From contig JANXOD010000008.1 of NCBI GenBank assembly GCA_025353765.1, positions 186,001 through 250,000 of the forward strand: a stretch of 64,000 bases of DNA, given 5' to 3'. The notes under the pieces are model-generated. The model had not been told where the DNA came from and made no database searches. It worked only from the letters and a program-made list of their open reading frames with translations. Position 1 is the stretch's first letter. Every line of letters starts with the position of its first letter. Made by a program: the position numbers and the translations under genes. The DNA comes from Sphingobacteriales bacterium (lineage in GTDB: Bacteria > Bacteroidota > Bacteroidia > Sphingobacteriales > Sphingobacteriaceae). Shown here in pieces: positions 30,072 through 38,540 of the stretch.

Positions 30072-30533
30072 TTATAATGGAAAACGATTAGAGTGATTGA
30101 AAAAGCATCCCAATAAGAACATGATACAACTACCACCAACTGTAGCCACGCAATAAAGGATTTTTGAATATAACTCACTATTAAGAGTTTCTCGAAAATG
30201 AGGATCAAAATGACTAAGAATAAGCCAGTATATAAAACCGAGAGCTAAGCCTGTAATTCCTGCAAGACTGTAATGATCAAAAATATAAATTTCTTTACGT
30301 AGAACCCATAAAGGAACCCACGTTACCAAAAAAAGCGGAAGGCTGTATAATAATATGCTTATCAAGCCTATAAGAAATGCGAAAATAAAAATGACAATAA
30401 AAGCTCCTATGGCTTTATCAGAAGTTTTTTCTTCATGCATAGCTCTTATAGCTAAAAATAAAGCCATTAGTAACGTTACTAAAAATGAAGTACCTGCCCA
30501 CACAACAGCAAATTTGGTTAGAGCATTAGTCAT
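30072..30533 (-). CDS. Uncharacterised multi-pass membrane protein
   Basis: A 153-aa protein with about five hydrophobic segments (near 6-30, 42-62, 63-80, 90-112 and 123-145) and few charged loops. I do not recognise a family. It has no signal peptide cleavage site and no conserved catalytic motif. It is monocistronic between convergent and divergent neighbours. The reading frame is long, free of stops and ends in a normal stop, so I take it as a real gene. Confidence 0.65.
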   Translation of the reverse strand: MTNALTKFAVVWAGTSFLVTLLMALFLAIRAMHEEKTSDKAIGAFIVIFIFAFLIGLISILLYSLPLFLVTWVPLWVLRKEIYIFDHYSLAGITGLALGFIYWLILSHFDPHFRETLNSELYSKILYCVATVGGSCIMFLLGCFFNHSNRFPL

Positions 30534-30773
30534 GATTATTAATTTTTATAAGATTTATAAATAGCACCTTAAATAAGATGATTGCTTTTACAAAGCTATT
30601 GTTTCGCTTAAATTCTTCTCAATTAAGGCATTCTTAAAACGAAAGTAGAATTTATTTTATTCATATGTCCATTATTAATTCGATATTTTAGTCCGCTGAA
30701 ATTAGAAAAATAGCTGTAAATAGAGGAACATAATTTTTTATGTAAGGCTTAAAAATCGATAATTTAATAAAAT

Positions 30774-31340
30774 ATGTGCCATTTTATTTCGGGAGTTATT
30801 ACTCAACAAACCAACATTGACGACATAAATAAAGTAGGGCAGAGATACTCCATTACATTTGAAAAGTGCGACAATAATTTTGTTATAAGCCAATTAAAAG
30901 AATCAGAAGTTTATATTAAGAAAAATTCAAAGATATGTGACTGCGGTACAGAGTTAGGCATGTTGAAAAGAATGAATTTGCCCGAGACATTTAGGATTGA
31001 GAAAAGTGAAATAGAAAAATTAAATAAAAAGGGCTGGAGTGAAAGCAAAATAAACCGATGGACAGAGGATAGAAAAAAAGATGTGGAAAAGAAGAGAAAA
31101 CAATATAATAGTCGGGCTAATGAATTGCATACAGATATTGAAAACTGGCTAACTTATTTAAGAAACCTATTTGAGCAAACATCCGTAAGTCATTTTGGAC
31201 TTTTATTACACTGGTATAAAGGTGGTTTAGAAAACGAAAAAATTAAATTAAATGAAAGAAGAAAAGTAAGAATTAGTGAGGTAACTGAAGATATCTTATT
31301 AAATATAGACGAAGACATTCTTTACGACATTGTGAGATAA
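30774..31340 (+). CDS. Uncharacterised protein with MCH start and CDCGT motif
   Basis: A 188-aa soluble protein beginning MCHFISG, so Cys would be residue 2 (N-terminal after Met removal), and with CDCGTELGML near 56-65. I recall small uncharacterised bacterial proteins with both an MCH N terminus and a CDCGT-LG motif, but no known function. The middle (about 75-125) is highly charged and probably helical (EKSEIEKLNKK, DRKKDVEKKRK). Cys2, His3 and the CxC pair could bind metal, or Cys2 could be a nucleophile as in Ntn hydrolases; both are guesses. The esterase gene follows 11 bp later, suggesting co-transcription. Confidence 0.7.
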   Translation: MCHFISGVITQQTNIDDINKVGQRYSITFEKCDNNFVISQLKESEVYIKKNSKICDCGTELGMLKRMNLPETFRIEKSEIEKLNKKGWSESKINRWTEDRKKDVEKKRKQYNSRANELHTDIENWLTYLRNLFEQTSVSHFGLLLHWYKGGLENEKIKLNERRKVRISEVTEDILLNIDEDILYDIVR

Positions 31341-31351
31341 ATTATAATTAA

Positions 31352-32206
31352 ATGAATTTGAGACCTTTGTTATTTGTTATCTGTTTTATAACAGGTGTTT
31401 CCAATTGTTTTCCGTTTGCTATTAAAATTAAACGAGACATAGCTTACACCAATCATGCAAACGAGACCGGGACACGTCATTTTTTAGATGTTTATTATCC
31501 TAAGAATTTAGAAAAATCTAAAGATGTATTGGTGTTTATTCATGGTGGTTCATGGGATAGTGGTAAAAAAGAAACTTATTGGTGGTTAGGAAGAAATTTT
31601 GCACATAAAAATGTAGTAACTGTTATTGTTAATTATAGTTTATCGCCTCAATATCAATATAAACAAATGGCAACAGATTGTTCTGCCGCACTAAAATGGG
31701 TGAAAAATAACAGTGCTCAATATGGCGGCAATCCCGATCGCATTTTTGTAATGGGACATTCGGCAGGTGGACATTTAGCTGCTTTAATTAATTCAGATCC
31801 ACATTTTTTTAAAGAACAGGGAATAGAGAATCCAATTAAAGGGCTTATTTTAAATGATGGTTTCGGACTGGATATGTTTGAATATCTTATGGAAGCAGTT
31901 CCAAGTGATCAAAAAAATAGCTTTCTCACTACATTTTCTAATAGTAAGGAAATCTGGAAAGTTGGGTCACCGCTTACTTATTCGAGTAATATTAGTAACC
32001 CATATTTAATTTTTACAGGCGAAAAAACCTATCCGGCTATTCAAATGCAATCAAAACGACTTTTTGATGAGCTTTCTTTAGCCAAAAAGCAGGTGGGATA
32101 TGAGGTAGTAAAGCGAAAAAAGCATATAGGTATGATCACTCAAATGATTTTTGGATGCAACCAAATGTATGTTGCAATTTTAGGTTTTATGAGAAGGATA
32201 GAATAA
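31352..32206 (+). CDS. Alpha/beta-hydrolase (BD-FAE/carboxylesterase type)
   Basis: A 284-aa exported or membrane-anchored hydrolase with an N-terminal hydrophobic segment (about 1-20). The oxyanion-hole motif is FIHGGSWDSG (about 62-71), the nucleophile elbow GHSAGGH (about 133-139), and a late His in KRKKHIGM probably completes the triad. RHFLDVYYP near the start is typical of feruloyl-esterase/kynurenine-formamidase-like (BD-FAE) enzymes. The gene is 11 bp downstream of the CDCGT protein. Its 3' end is followed by an 8-bp-period tract and then a 21-bp-period array. Confidence 0.88.
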   Translation: MNLRPLLFVICFITGVSNCFPFAIKIKRDIAYTNHANETGTRHFLDVYYPKNLEKSKDVLVFIHGGSWDSGKKETYWWLGRNFAHKNVVTVIVNYSLSPQYQYKQMATDCSAALKWVKNNSAQYGGNPDRIFVMGHSAGGHLAALINSDPHFFKEQGIENPIKGLILNDGFGLDMFEYLMEAVPSDQKNSFLTTFSNSKEIWKVGSPLTYSSNISNPYLIFTGEKTYPAIQMQSKRLFDELSLAKKQVGYEVVKRKKHIGMITQMIFGCNQMYVAILGFMRRIE

Positions 32207-32209
32207 AGA

Positions 32210-32241
32210 GATTGAATGAGAGAGGGATAGAAGGATATAAT
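32210..32241 (+). repeat. Four-unit GATTGAAT-type 8-bp tract
   Basis: Positions 32210-32241 read GATTGAAT, GAGAGAGG, GATAGAAG, GATATAAT, with strict 8-base spacing. It starts 4 bp after the esterase stop and belongs to the same degenerate family as the tracts at 582-689, 16026 and 33368. Confidence 0.55.
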
Positions 32242-32282
32242 TATTCTTAAATCAGGCTCTATAAAATTTAACTGTCATATCA

Positions 32283-32450
32283 GCACCTATCTTTATAAAC
32301 GCTAAGAGGAGTTTTGCCTCCGCCATCGATAGCTTTCCCTGTGCCAGAAAAAATTGTCTTAGCGCCATCGGTACTTTTCCCTTCGCCAAAGGGAATTATC
32401 TCAGAGTCAACGGGGATTTTACCTCCGCCAGCACTAGTTTTACCCATTAA
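32283..32450. repeat. Degenerate tandem repeat with 21-bp period (array A)
   Basis: Eight consecutive 21-base units fit without gaps. Six of the boundaries show GCC or a close form at the unit end, for example units ending TTGCCTCCGCC, CCCTGTGCC, TCTTAGCGCC, CCCTTCGCC and TACCTCCGCC, with a TTTT core in mid-unit. Read on the minus strand it gives a heptapeptide repeat (GGGKIPV, GEGKSTD, GTGKAID, GGGKTPL). The last unit includes the stop and final codons of the downstream-strand SDR gene. There are no spacers, so it is not a CRISPR array. Function unknown. Confidence 0.75.
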
Positions 32451-33300
32451 TAATCTCGCCACCATTTACATGTATTACCTGTCCACTAATGTAAGAAGAA
32501 TCTTCACTGGCAAGAAACACATAGGCGGGAGCTACTTCAGACGGCTGGCCTGCACGGCCTATAGGTGTATCTTTACCAAATTCTTTAATATGTTCTTCAT
32601 CAAAGCTGGATACAATTAAAGGCGTCCAGATGGGGCCGGGAGCAACTGCATTTACACGAATATTCTTAGAGATTAAGTTTTTACTTAGCGATCGAGTAAA
32701 TGTTACAATAGCGCCCTTGGTGGATGAATAATCGATTAAATGCTCACTTCCGCGATAAGCGGTTACCGATGTGGTATTAATAATGGTATCGCCTTCTTTT
32801 AAATGATTTAAAGCTTCTTGTGATAAATAAAAGTAGGAGAAAAGATTAACTCGAAATGTTTTTTCCAGCTGCTGCTGATCAATTTGCTGTAATTCTTCCT
32901 CAGGATATTGCTGGGCAGCATTATTCACCAGGATATTTAATCTGCCAAATTCAGAAATAGTTTTGCTGATTGCTTCTTTACAGAATTGTTGTTCACTTAC
33001 ATCACCCCGAATTAAAAGGCATTTTTTCCCTTCTCTTTCAACGAGCTGACGGGTTTCTTCAGCATCCTGATTCTCTTCTAAATAAACAATGGCTACATCT
33101 GCACCTTCTCTTGCAAAATGTATGGTTATAGCACGTCCAATTCCGCTATCACCACCAGTGATCAATGCTATCTTTCCCTCTAGTTTACCAGCTGCTTTAT
33201 AATTCGGATTGATATATTGGGGTCTGGGAGACATTTCCTGTTCAACTCCCGGCTGATGTTCTTGCTCTTGTCCTGTTGAATGATCTGTTTGATTTTCCAT
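32440..33300 (-). CDS. SDR-family oxidoreductase (YghA/YhdF-like)
   Basis: A 286-aa SDR. A long N-terminal tail rich in Gln and Pro (about 1-40, SPRPQYINPNYKAAGKLEGK) precedes the cofactor motif TGGDSGIGRA (48-57); NNAAQ lies near 125 and the catalytic YSSTK near 190. The NPNYKAAGKL-GK-ALITGGDSGIG arrangement is typical of the YghA (E. coli) and YhdF/YhxC (Bacillus) branch, often called glucose 1-dehydrogenase-like and stress-associated; the substrate is unproven. Its final codons lie inside the 21-bp array A. Confidence 0.92.
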   Translation of the reverse strand: MENQTDHSTGQEQEHQPGVEQEMSPRPQYINPNYKAAGKLEGKIALITGGDSGIGRAITIHFAREGADVAIVYLEENQDAEETRQLVEREGKKCLLIRGDVSEQQFCKEAISKTISEFGRLNILVNNAAQQYPEEELQQIDQQQLEKTFRVNLFSYFYLSQEALNHLKEGDTIINTTSVTAYRGSEHLIDYSSTKGAIVTFTRSLSKNLISKNIRVNAVAPGPIWTPLIVSSFDEEHIKEFGKDTPIGRAGQPSEVAPAYVFLASEDSSYISGQVIHVNGGEIING

Positions 33301-33367
33301 AGTAGTAGAATATCATTATATCATTCAAAAACAGATGCTTTTTAAAAAAGTTTGGCGAATATGTAAT

Positions 33368-33391
33368 GAAAGAATGATTGAATGAAAGAAG
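33368..33391 (+). repeat. Three-unit GATTGAAT-type 8-bp tract
   Basis: Reads GAAAGAAT, GATTGAAT, GAAAGAAG in strict 8-base steps. It lies in the 203-bp gap upstream of the SDR gene and downstream of lpd. The rest of this gap is AT-rich with scattered TTCAA/CAACC words and no gene. Confidence 0.55.
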
Positions 33392-33503
33392 GTAGATTTT
33401 AAATCAGTTCCAAAAGTAATTCAATATTCAGAATTTAATATATTCAAAATTCAACCATTAACAGTCAACAATCAGCCAATGCAACCATTTACCAATTAAC
33501 CAT

Positions 33504-34892
33504 CTATAAATGTATCACTTCGCCATAAGCATCAGCAGCAGCTTCCATAATAGCCTCACTCATGGTTGGATGTGGATGTACTGTTTTAACAATATCCATT
33601 CCTGTAGATTCCAGCTTACGGGCCACTACAATTTCAGCGATCATTTCAGTAACGTTTGATCCAATCATATGTGCACCTAAAATTTCGCCGTATTTAGCAT
33701 CGAAGATCATTTTTACAAAACCATCTTTTGCTCCGGCTGCACTTGCTTTTCCAGATGCCGAAAAGGGAAATTTTCCAATTTTAATCTCATAACCCGCTTC
33801 TTTCGCGGCTTTTTCTGTATAACCTACAGATGCAATTTCGGGTGAACAATAAGTACATCCGGGTATATTATTATAATTTAAGGGTTCAGGATGGTGACCT
33901 GCAATTTTTTCTACACAGATAATACCTTCCGCAGAAGCTACATGAGCTAAAGCCTGGCCTTTTACAATGTCGCCGATGGCATAAACGCCTTCTACATTAG
34001 TTTTATAAAAATCATCTACTATCACATGACCCTTTTCAACTTTAACACCCACTTCTTCCAAGCCAATATTTTCAACGTTAGTACTTACCCCAACTGCAGA
34101 AAGTACAATATCGCATTCTAAAATTTCGGCTCCCACGGCTGTTTTAACCTGAACTTTACAACCACTTCCGGATGTATCAACCGATTCTACATTAGCACCC
34201 GTCATGATGGTGATTCCCATTTTCTTAAAGCTGCGTAATAATTGTTTTGATATTTCTTCATCTTCAACCGGAACAATATTGTCCAGATATTCTACGATAG
34301 TTACCTTGGTTCCAATAGAATTATAGAAATAAGCAAACTCAACGCCAATAGCTCCGGAGCCAACTACAACCAATGATTTTGGTTGTTCTGGTAAAACCAT
34401 TGCTTGGCGATAACCAATTACTTTTTTGCCATCTTGCTTTAAATTTGGCAATTCACGAGAGCGGCCACCTGTAGCCAAAATAGTATGTGTGGCAGTATAT
34501 TCTTTAAGAGATCCATCAGCACTTTTTACTTCCACTATTCCGCCTTTTTTAATCTTAGCGGCTCCCATGATTACATCGATTTTATTTTTCTTCATCAGAA
34601 ACTGAATCCCCTTACTCATCCCATCTGCTACATCACGACTGCGTTTAATAACAGAACCAAAATCAACTTCAGCACCTTGTATTGTAATACCATAGTTGGC
34701 AGCATGATTCATATATTCAAATACATTTGCGCTTTTCAATAATGCTTTAGTAGGAATACATCCCCAGTTTAAACAAATTCCGCCTAATGATTCACGTTCT
34801 ACAATAGCCACTTTTTGGCCTAATTGTGCAGCACGTATAGCAGCAACATATCCACCTGGTCCGCTTCCGATAATAATAATGTCGTAGTTCAT
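33504..34892 (-). CDS. lpdA: Dihydrolipoyl dehydrogenase (E3)
   Basis: A 462-aa flavoprotein that reoxidises the dihydrolipoyl group of 2-oxo-acid dehydrogenase and glycine-cleavage complexes with NAD+. The N-terminal FAD motif is IIIGSGPGGYVAAIRA (near 6-21), and the redox disulfide GGICLNWGCIPTKALL is near 35-50. The NAD domain shows VVVGSGAIGVEFAYFY, and the C-terminal interface holds the catalytic His-Glu in HPHPTMSEAIMEAA. I start it at the ATG at 34892 (MNYDIIIIGSG), since the five extra codons upstream are not part of the family. E2 is encoded 19 kb away. Confidence 0.97.
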   Translation of the reverse strand: MNYDIIIIGSGPGGYVAAIRAAQLGQKVAIVERESLGGICLNWGCIPTKALLKSANVFEYMNHAANYGITIQGAEVDFGSVIKRSRDVADGMSKGIQFLMKKNKIDVIMGAAKIKKGGIVEVKSADGSLKEYTATHTILATGGRSRELPNLKQDGKKVIGYRQAMVLPEQPKSLVVVGSGAIGVEFAYFYNSIGTKVTIVEYLDNIVPVEDEEISKQLLRSFKKMGITIMTGANVESVDTSGSGCKVQVKTAVGAEILECDIVLSAVGVSTNVENIGLEEVGVKVEKGHVIVDDFYKTNVEGVYAIGDIVKGQALAHVASAEGIICVEKIAGHHPEPLNYNNIPGCTYCSPEIASVGYTEKAAKEAGYEIKIGKFPFSASGKASAAGAKDGFVKMIFDAKYGEILGAHMIGSNVTEMIAEIVVARKLESTGMDIVKTVHPHPTMSEAIMEAAADAYGEVIHL

Positions 34893-34968
34893 ATATTTTG
34901 AGTGCAAAAAAGAAAATTATAGGGCCAAATCTAATAAATACTACTGCACTTAGAAAATGTAAAATTTA

Positions 34969-35050
34969 ATGGCTTTGATAAAATGTTTAGAAGCTTGAAA
35001 ATGTAGATAACTATTTACTTTGTTAACATTATCTTAATATGCAAAGCCAT
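34969..35050. promoter_or_regulatory. Nested inverted repeats in the lpd-TonB-receptor divergent region
   Basis: ATGGCTTTG at 34969-34977 is matched by CAAAGCCAT at 35042-35050, a perfect 9-bp inverted repeat 64 bases apart, extendable with one bulge into AATT/TTTAA flanks. Inside it lies AGATAA paired with TTATCT. It sits in the 240-bp divergent gap about 80 bp before the receptor ATG. It could be an operator pair or RNA fold; no regulator is adjacent. A likely promoter TACCTTAG (a one-mismatch TAnnTTTG) lies downstream of it near 35073. Confidence 0.4.
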
Positions 35051-35132
35051 TTAAATCCAAAAAAGCTCTATACCTTAGCGCCAAAATTAAAACAAACCAG
35101 CAGACTAATTTAAACTCAAACAAAGAAATTTT

Positions 35133-38100
35133 ATGAAGAAGTTTTTACTCTCTACACTTGTTTTGTTATTCACAGCATTAAGTATTTATGCCCAGATAAC
35201 AACAAGTAGTTTAACGGGAACCATTAAAGATGCGAAAGAACCTTTAATAGGGGCTACTATTAAAGCAACTCACGTACCCAGCGGTACGGTGTATGCTTCA
35301 TCTACCCGTGTTGATGGAAGATTTAGTATTCAGAATATGCGTGCAGGTGGACCATATTTGATTGAAGTTACTTATGTAGGCTACGCACCACAAAAACGGG
35401 ATAACATCATGTTGACACTGGGTGAGCCTTATGTTTTAAATGTTATTTTAAAAGAATCTGGTGCGGTATTAACCGAAGTTGTGGTTACAGCAAATGATCC
35501 ACGCTCGGTATTAAATTCCGACAGATCTGGTTCGGTTACTAATATTGGTACTCGTCAAATTACTACGTTGCCAACAATTAATCATAATATAAATGATTTA
35601 ACAAGATTAACACCACAGGCTAATGCTAATGGTAGTCCAAATTCGGTAGGAGCAGTTGGAGGTGGTAATTATCGCCAGAATAATATTACTGTAGATGGTT
35701 CCAGTTTCAATAATAGTTTTGGTATTGGTACTAATTTACCAGGTAATGGAACACCTATTCCATTGGATGCTTTGGAAGAGATTTCAGTGAATATAACTCC
35801 TATTGACGTTAGACAATCTGGTTTTATTGGAAGTTCTTTAAACGCGACTACCCGTTCTGGTACAAATGAATTTTCTGGTTCTGGTTATACTTATTTTAGA
35901 AATCAAAATAACTTAGGAACGCGTGTAAAATCTTTTGACGAATTAATTCCTGCAAATTCGGATGTTAAAACTTATGGAGCACGTTTAGGTGGCCCAATTA
36001 TTAAAGATAAATTGTTCTTTTTTGTCAGTGTAGAATCTGATAAACAAACCCGGGTAGGGCAAACAAAATTTGCCTCTACACCCGAAGCACCATTTCCTGC
36101 TTCACCCATTGCAAACAGGCCAACCAGAACAGAATTAGATGAAATTAGCAAGTATTTAAAAGATACGTATAACTATGAAACAGGGGCTTACGATGACTAT
36201 GGTTTTGCAAGTGAGCGTTTAAATATCGTAGCACGTTTAGATTGGAACATAAATAAGGATCATAGGTTTAACGTTCGTTATAGCCAACTGGAAAGTAAAA
36301 ACCCATCTTTAATAAGTAATTCTACAAATCCTTTAAGTACTCCGGCAGGATATTCAAACGCTTATCCACAGGGAGGTACAAGAACAGATAATAATGCTCT
36401 TCATTTCCAAAATTCAAATTATTTTCAGGAATCTAATTTTTACTCATTGGCTGCTGAATTAAACTCCACATTTGGACTGTTTTCAAATACGTTTAGAGGT
36501 ACTTATACTAATCAAAATGATCCAAGAAGTTCTGAAAGTTCTCTTTTTCCTTTAGTTGATATTTTGAAAGATGGTCGCCCGTTCACCTCATTTGGTTATG
36601 AGCCTTTCACATATGGAAATTTAAGAGATGTACAGGTTTATTCGTTTGTTGATTATCTACAATACACTTTGGGTAAACATAATTTACTAGCAGGTGTGCA
36701 GGCAGATTTTAGTACCACTAAAAATGGTTTTCAACGTTTTGGAACAGGTTATTACATGTTTAATTCATTTGATGATTTTAAATCTAATGCACAACCATTG
36801 GCTTATGCAAGAACATTCTCTTTAACTCCAGGATATGCGCAAGCTTTCCCAACATTTAAATTTTCTCAATACGCAGCTTATGCACAGGATGATTTTAGTG
36901 TAAATGATAAATTGCGCCTGTCTTTTGGATTAAGAGGTGATTTTTACTATTATCCAACTGCTATTGCAACACATCCATTAATTGCTGCATTAACTTTTGC
37001 AAATGGCGAAAAATTAGATACTGGTAACTTACCCGACTATAGTGCATTATTTTCTCCAAGGTTTGGATTTAATTATGATGTAAATGGAGACCGCACCTTT
37101 CAATTAAGAGGAAGTGCTGGCTTATTTTCCGGTGGTATTCCATATGTATGGATTGTAAGCCAGGCGGGAGATTCCGGAATGTTACAGTTTTCTCAAATTA
37201 TCCAGGATCCTACAGCCACTCCAAAATTTAGTCCTGATATTAATGCTAATTTACCTGCAGTACAACCCATACCCGGAAGTTCAATTCCAAATTCAGTCTC
37301 TTTGCTTTCACCTAACATAAAAGCACCTCAAACTTTTAAAGCCAGTATGGCCTTAGATAAAAAATTACCATTTGGTATAACGGGTACATTAGAGGGTATT
37401 TATAACAGAGATATTAATACTGTGACATTTAGAAATGCCAATTTAGTTGCTCCACAAAATTTAAATGTAACGGGATATGCTGATAATAGATTAATTTATC
37501 CCAATGCAGCAGGTGAAAAATTTATTAATGTAATTAATTCGGCAGGACAGGTTGTACCAAACAATGCAGTTGGTGCGGCGGCTTTAAATACCTACGTTTT
37601 AGATAATGCCAGTAAAGGTTATTACTATTCTATAACAGCTAAACTAGAAAAACAATTTAACCGTGGTTTTTCTGCTTCATTAGCTTATATTAAAAGTAGT
37701 GCAAAAAGTTTATTTGATGGAGGAGGTGATCAACCTTCGGGAGCATGGTTAGGAAACCCAACAGTTAACGGTTCAAATAATGCCGAAATGGGTTATGCAG
37801 GTTTTGTGGTTCCAGACCGTGTAATTGCCAACCTTTCCTATAAAAGAGAATATCTTAAAAACTTAGGTACAACTGTTTCTTTAATTCTTGATGGTTCAAG
37901 TCAGGGTAGAATATCTTACATATATGGTGGAGATTTAAATAGAGATGGAGCTAATGCAGATTTAATTTACGTTCCAAAAGACCCATCAGAAATTACCTTT
38001 ACACCTTTTACTGCCGGAACAGCACCTAACCAGGTAACCTATACTGCAAAACAACAAAGTGATATTTTCTTCCGTGTAATTGAGCAGGATAAATATTTAA

Positions 38101-38468
38101 CCTCCAGACATGGTAAATATGCAGAACGTAACGGTGGTTTATTGCCTTGGTTTACTGAAGCTGATATTAACATTTTGCAAGATCTATTTGTAAATGTTGG
38201 GAAAAAGCGCAACACCTTACAGTTTAACTTAACTATTGAAAATTTAGGCAACTTCATTAATAGAAATTGGGGAGTGCATAATCAGGTAGTAAACTCCAGC
38301 ATTTTAGTGCCAACAAACCAGGCTGCACTTACACCAGGTGGTGCTACCAGACCAACTTTCAGATTACAATTTGAAGATACTAATCCCGTTGCTACTGTGT
38401 TACGGGACAATGTAGGTTTCGCTTCAACATACAGAATGCAATTCGGTTTAAGATACATTTTCAATTAA
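35133..38468 (+). CDS. Oar-like TonB-dependent outer-membrane receptor
   Basis: A 1111-aa outer-membrane protein with a signal peptide (1-20, ending IYAQ). A carboxypeptidase-regulatory-like domain covers about 22-110 (LTGTIKDAKEPLIGATIKA). A plug-like domain follows (NITVDGSSFNNSFG, then LDALEEISVNITPIDVRQSG). The rest is a 22-strand-type beta-barrel ending in an aromatic residue pattern (FGLRYIFN). The ALEEIsVNitPyDVRqsGF stretch and length are those of Oar-like receptors rather than SusC. No SusD follows; a DUF4394 lipoprotein follows 72 bp later instead. The ligand is unknown; Oar in Myxococcus exports a protease-dependent signal. Confidence 0.9.
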   Translation: MKKFLLSTLVLLFTALSIYAQITTSSLTGTIKDAKEPLIGATIKATHVPSGTVYASSTRVDGRFSIQNMRAGGPYLIEVTYVGYAPQKRDNIMLTLGEPYVLNVILKESGAVLTEVVVTANDPRSVLNSDRSGSVTNIGTRQITTLPTINHNINDLTRLTPQANANGSPNSVGAVGGGNYRQNNITVDGSSFNNSFGIGTNLPGNGTPIPLDALEEISVNITPIDVRQSGFIGSSLNATTRSGTNEFSGSGYTYFRNQNNLGTRVKSFDELIPANSDVKTYGARLGGPIIKDKLFFFVSVESDKQTRVGQTKFASTPEAPFPASPIANRPTRTELDEISKYLKDTYNYETGAYDDYGFASERLNIVARLDWNINKDHRFNVRYSQLESKNPSLISNSTNPLSTPAGYSNAYPQGGTRTDNNALHFQNSNYFQESNFYSLAAELNSTFGLFSNTFRGTYTNQNDPRSSESSLFPLVDILKDGRPFTSFGYEPFTYGNLRDVQVYSFVDYLQYTLGKHNLLAGVQADFSTTKNGFQRFGTGYYMFNSFDDFKSNAQPLAYARTFSLTPGYAQAFPTFKFSQYAAYAQDDFSVNDKLRLSFGLRGDFYYYPTAIATHPLIAALTFANGEKLDTGNLPDYSALFSPRFGFNYDVNGDRTFQLRGSAGLFSGGIPYVWIVSQAGDSGMLQFSQIIQDPTATPKFSPDINANLPAVQPIPGSSIPNSVSLLSPNIKAPQTFKASMALDKKLPFGITGTLEGIYNRDINTVTFRNANLVAPQNLNVTGYADNRLIYPNAAGEKFINVINSAGQVVPNNAVGAAALNTYVLDNASKGYYYSITAKLEKQFNRGFSASLAYIKSSAKSLFDGGGDQPSGAWLGNPTVNGSNNAEMGYAGFVVPDRVIANLSYKREYLKNLGTTVSLILDGSSQGRISYIYGGDLNRDGANADLIYVPKDPSEITFTPFTAGTAPNQVTYTAKQQSDIFFRVIEQDKYLTSRHGKYAERNGGLLPWFTEADINILQDLFVNVGKKRNTLQFNLTIENLGNFINRNWGVHNQVVNSSILVPTNQAALTPGGATRPTFRLQFEDTNPVATVLRDNVGFASTYRMQFGLRYIFN

Positions 38469-38540
38469 AATAAAAAAATAAATCGCTTCATTGAGCGGAT
38501 TAAAAACAACTAGAATTAATTATAATTAATTAAATATTTT

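Noticed and set aside
32280-32465. A 61-codon minus-strand ORF over array A with glycine-rich heptapeptide repeats
   Set aside because: The open frame is a by-product of the 21-bp period; the start lies inside the SDR gene and no homology is recognised.
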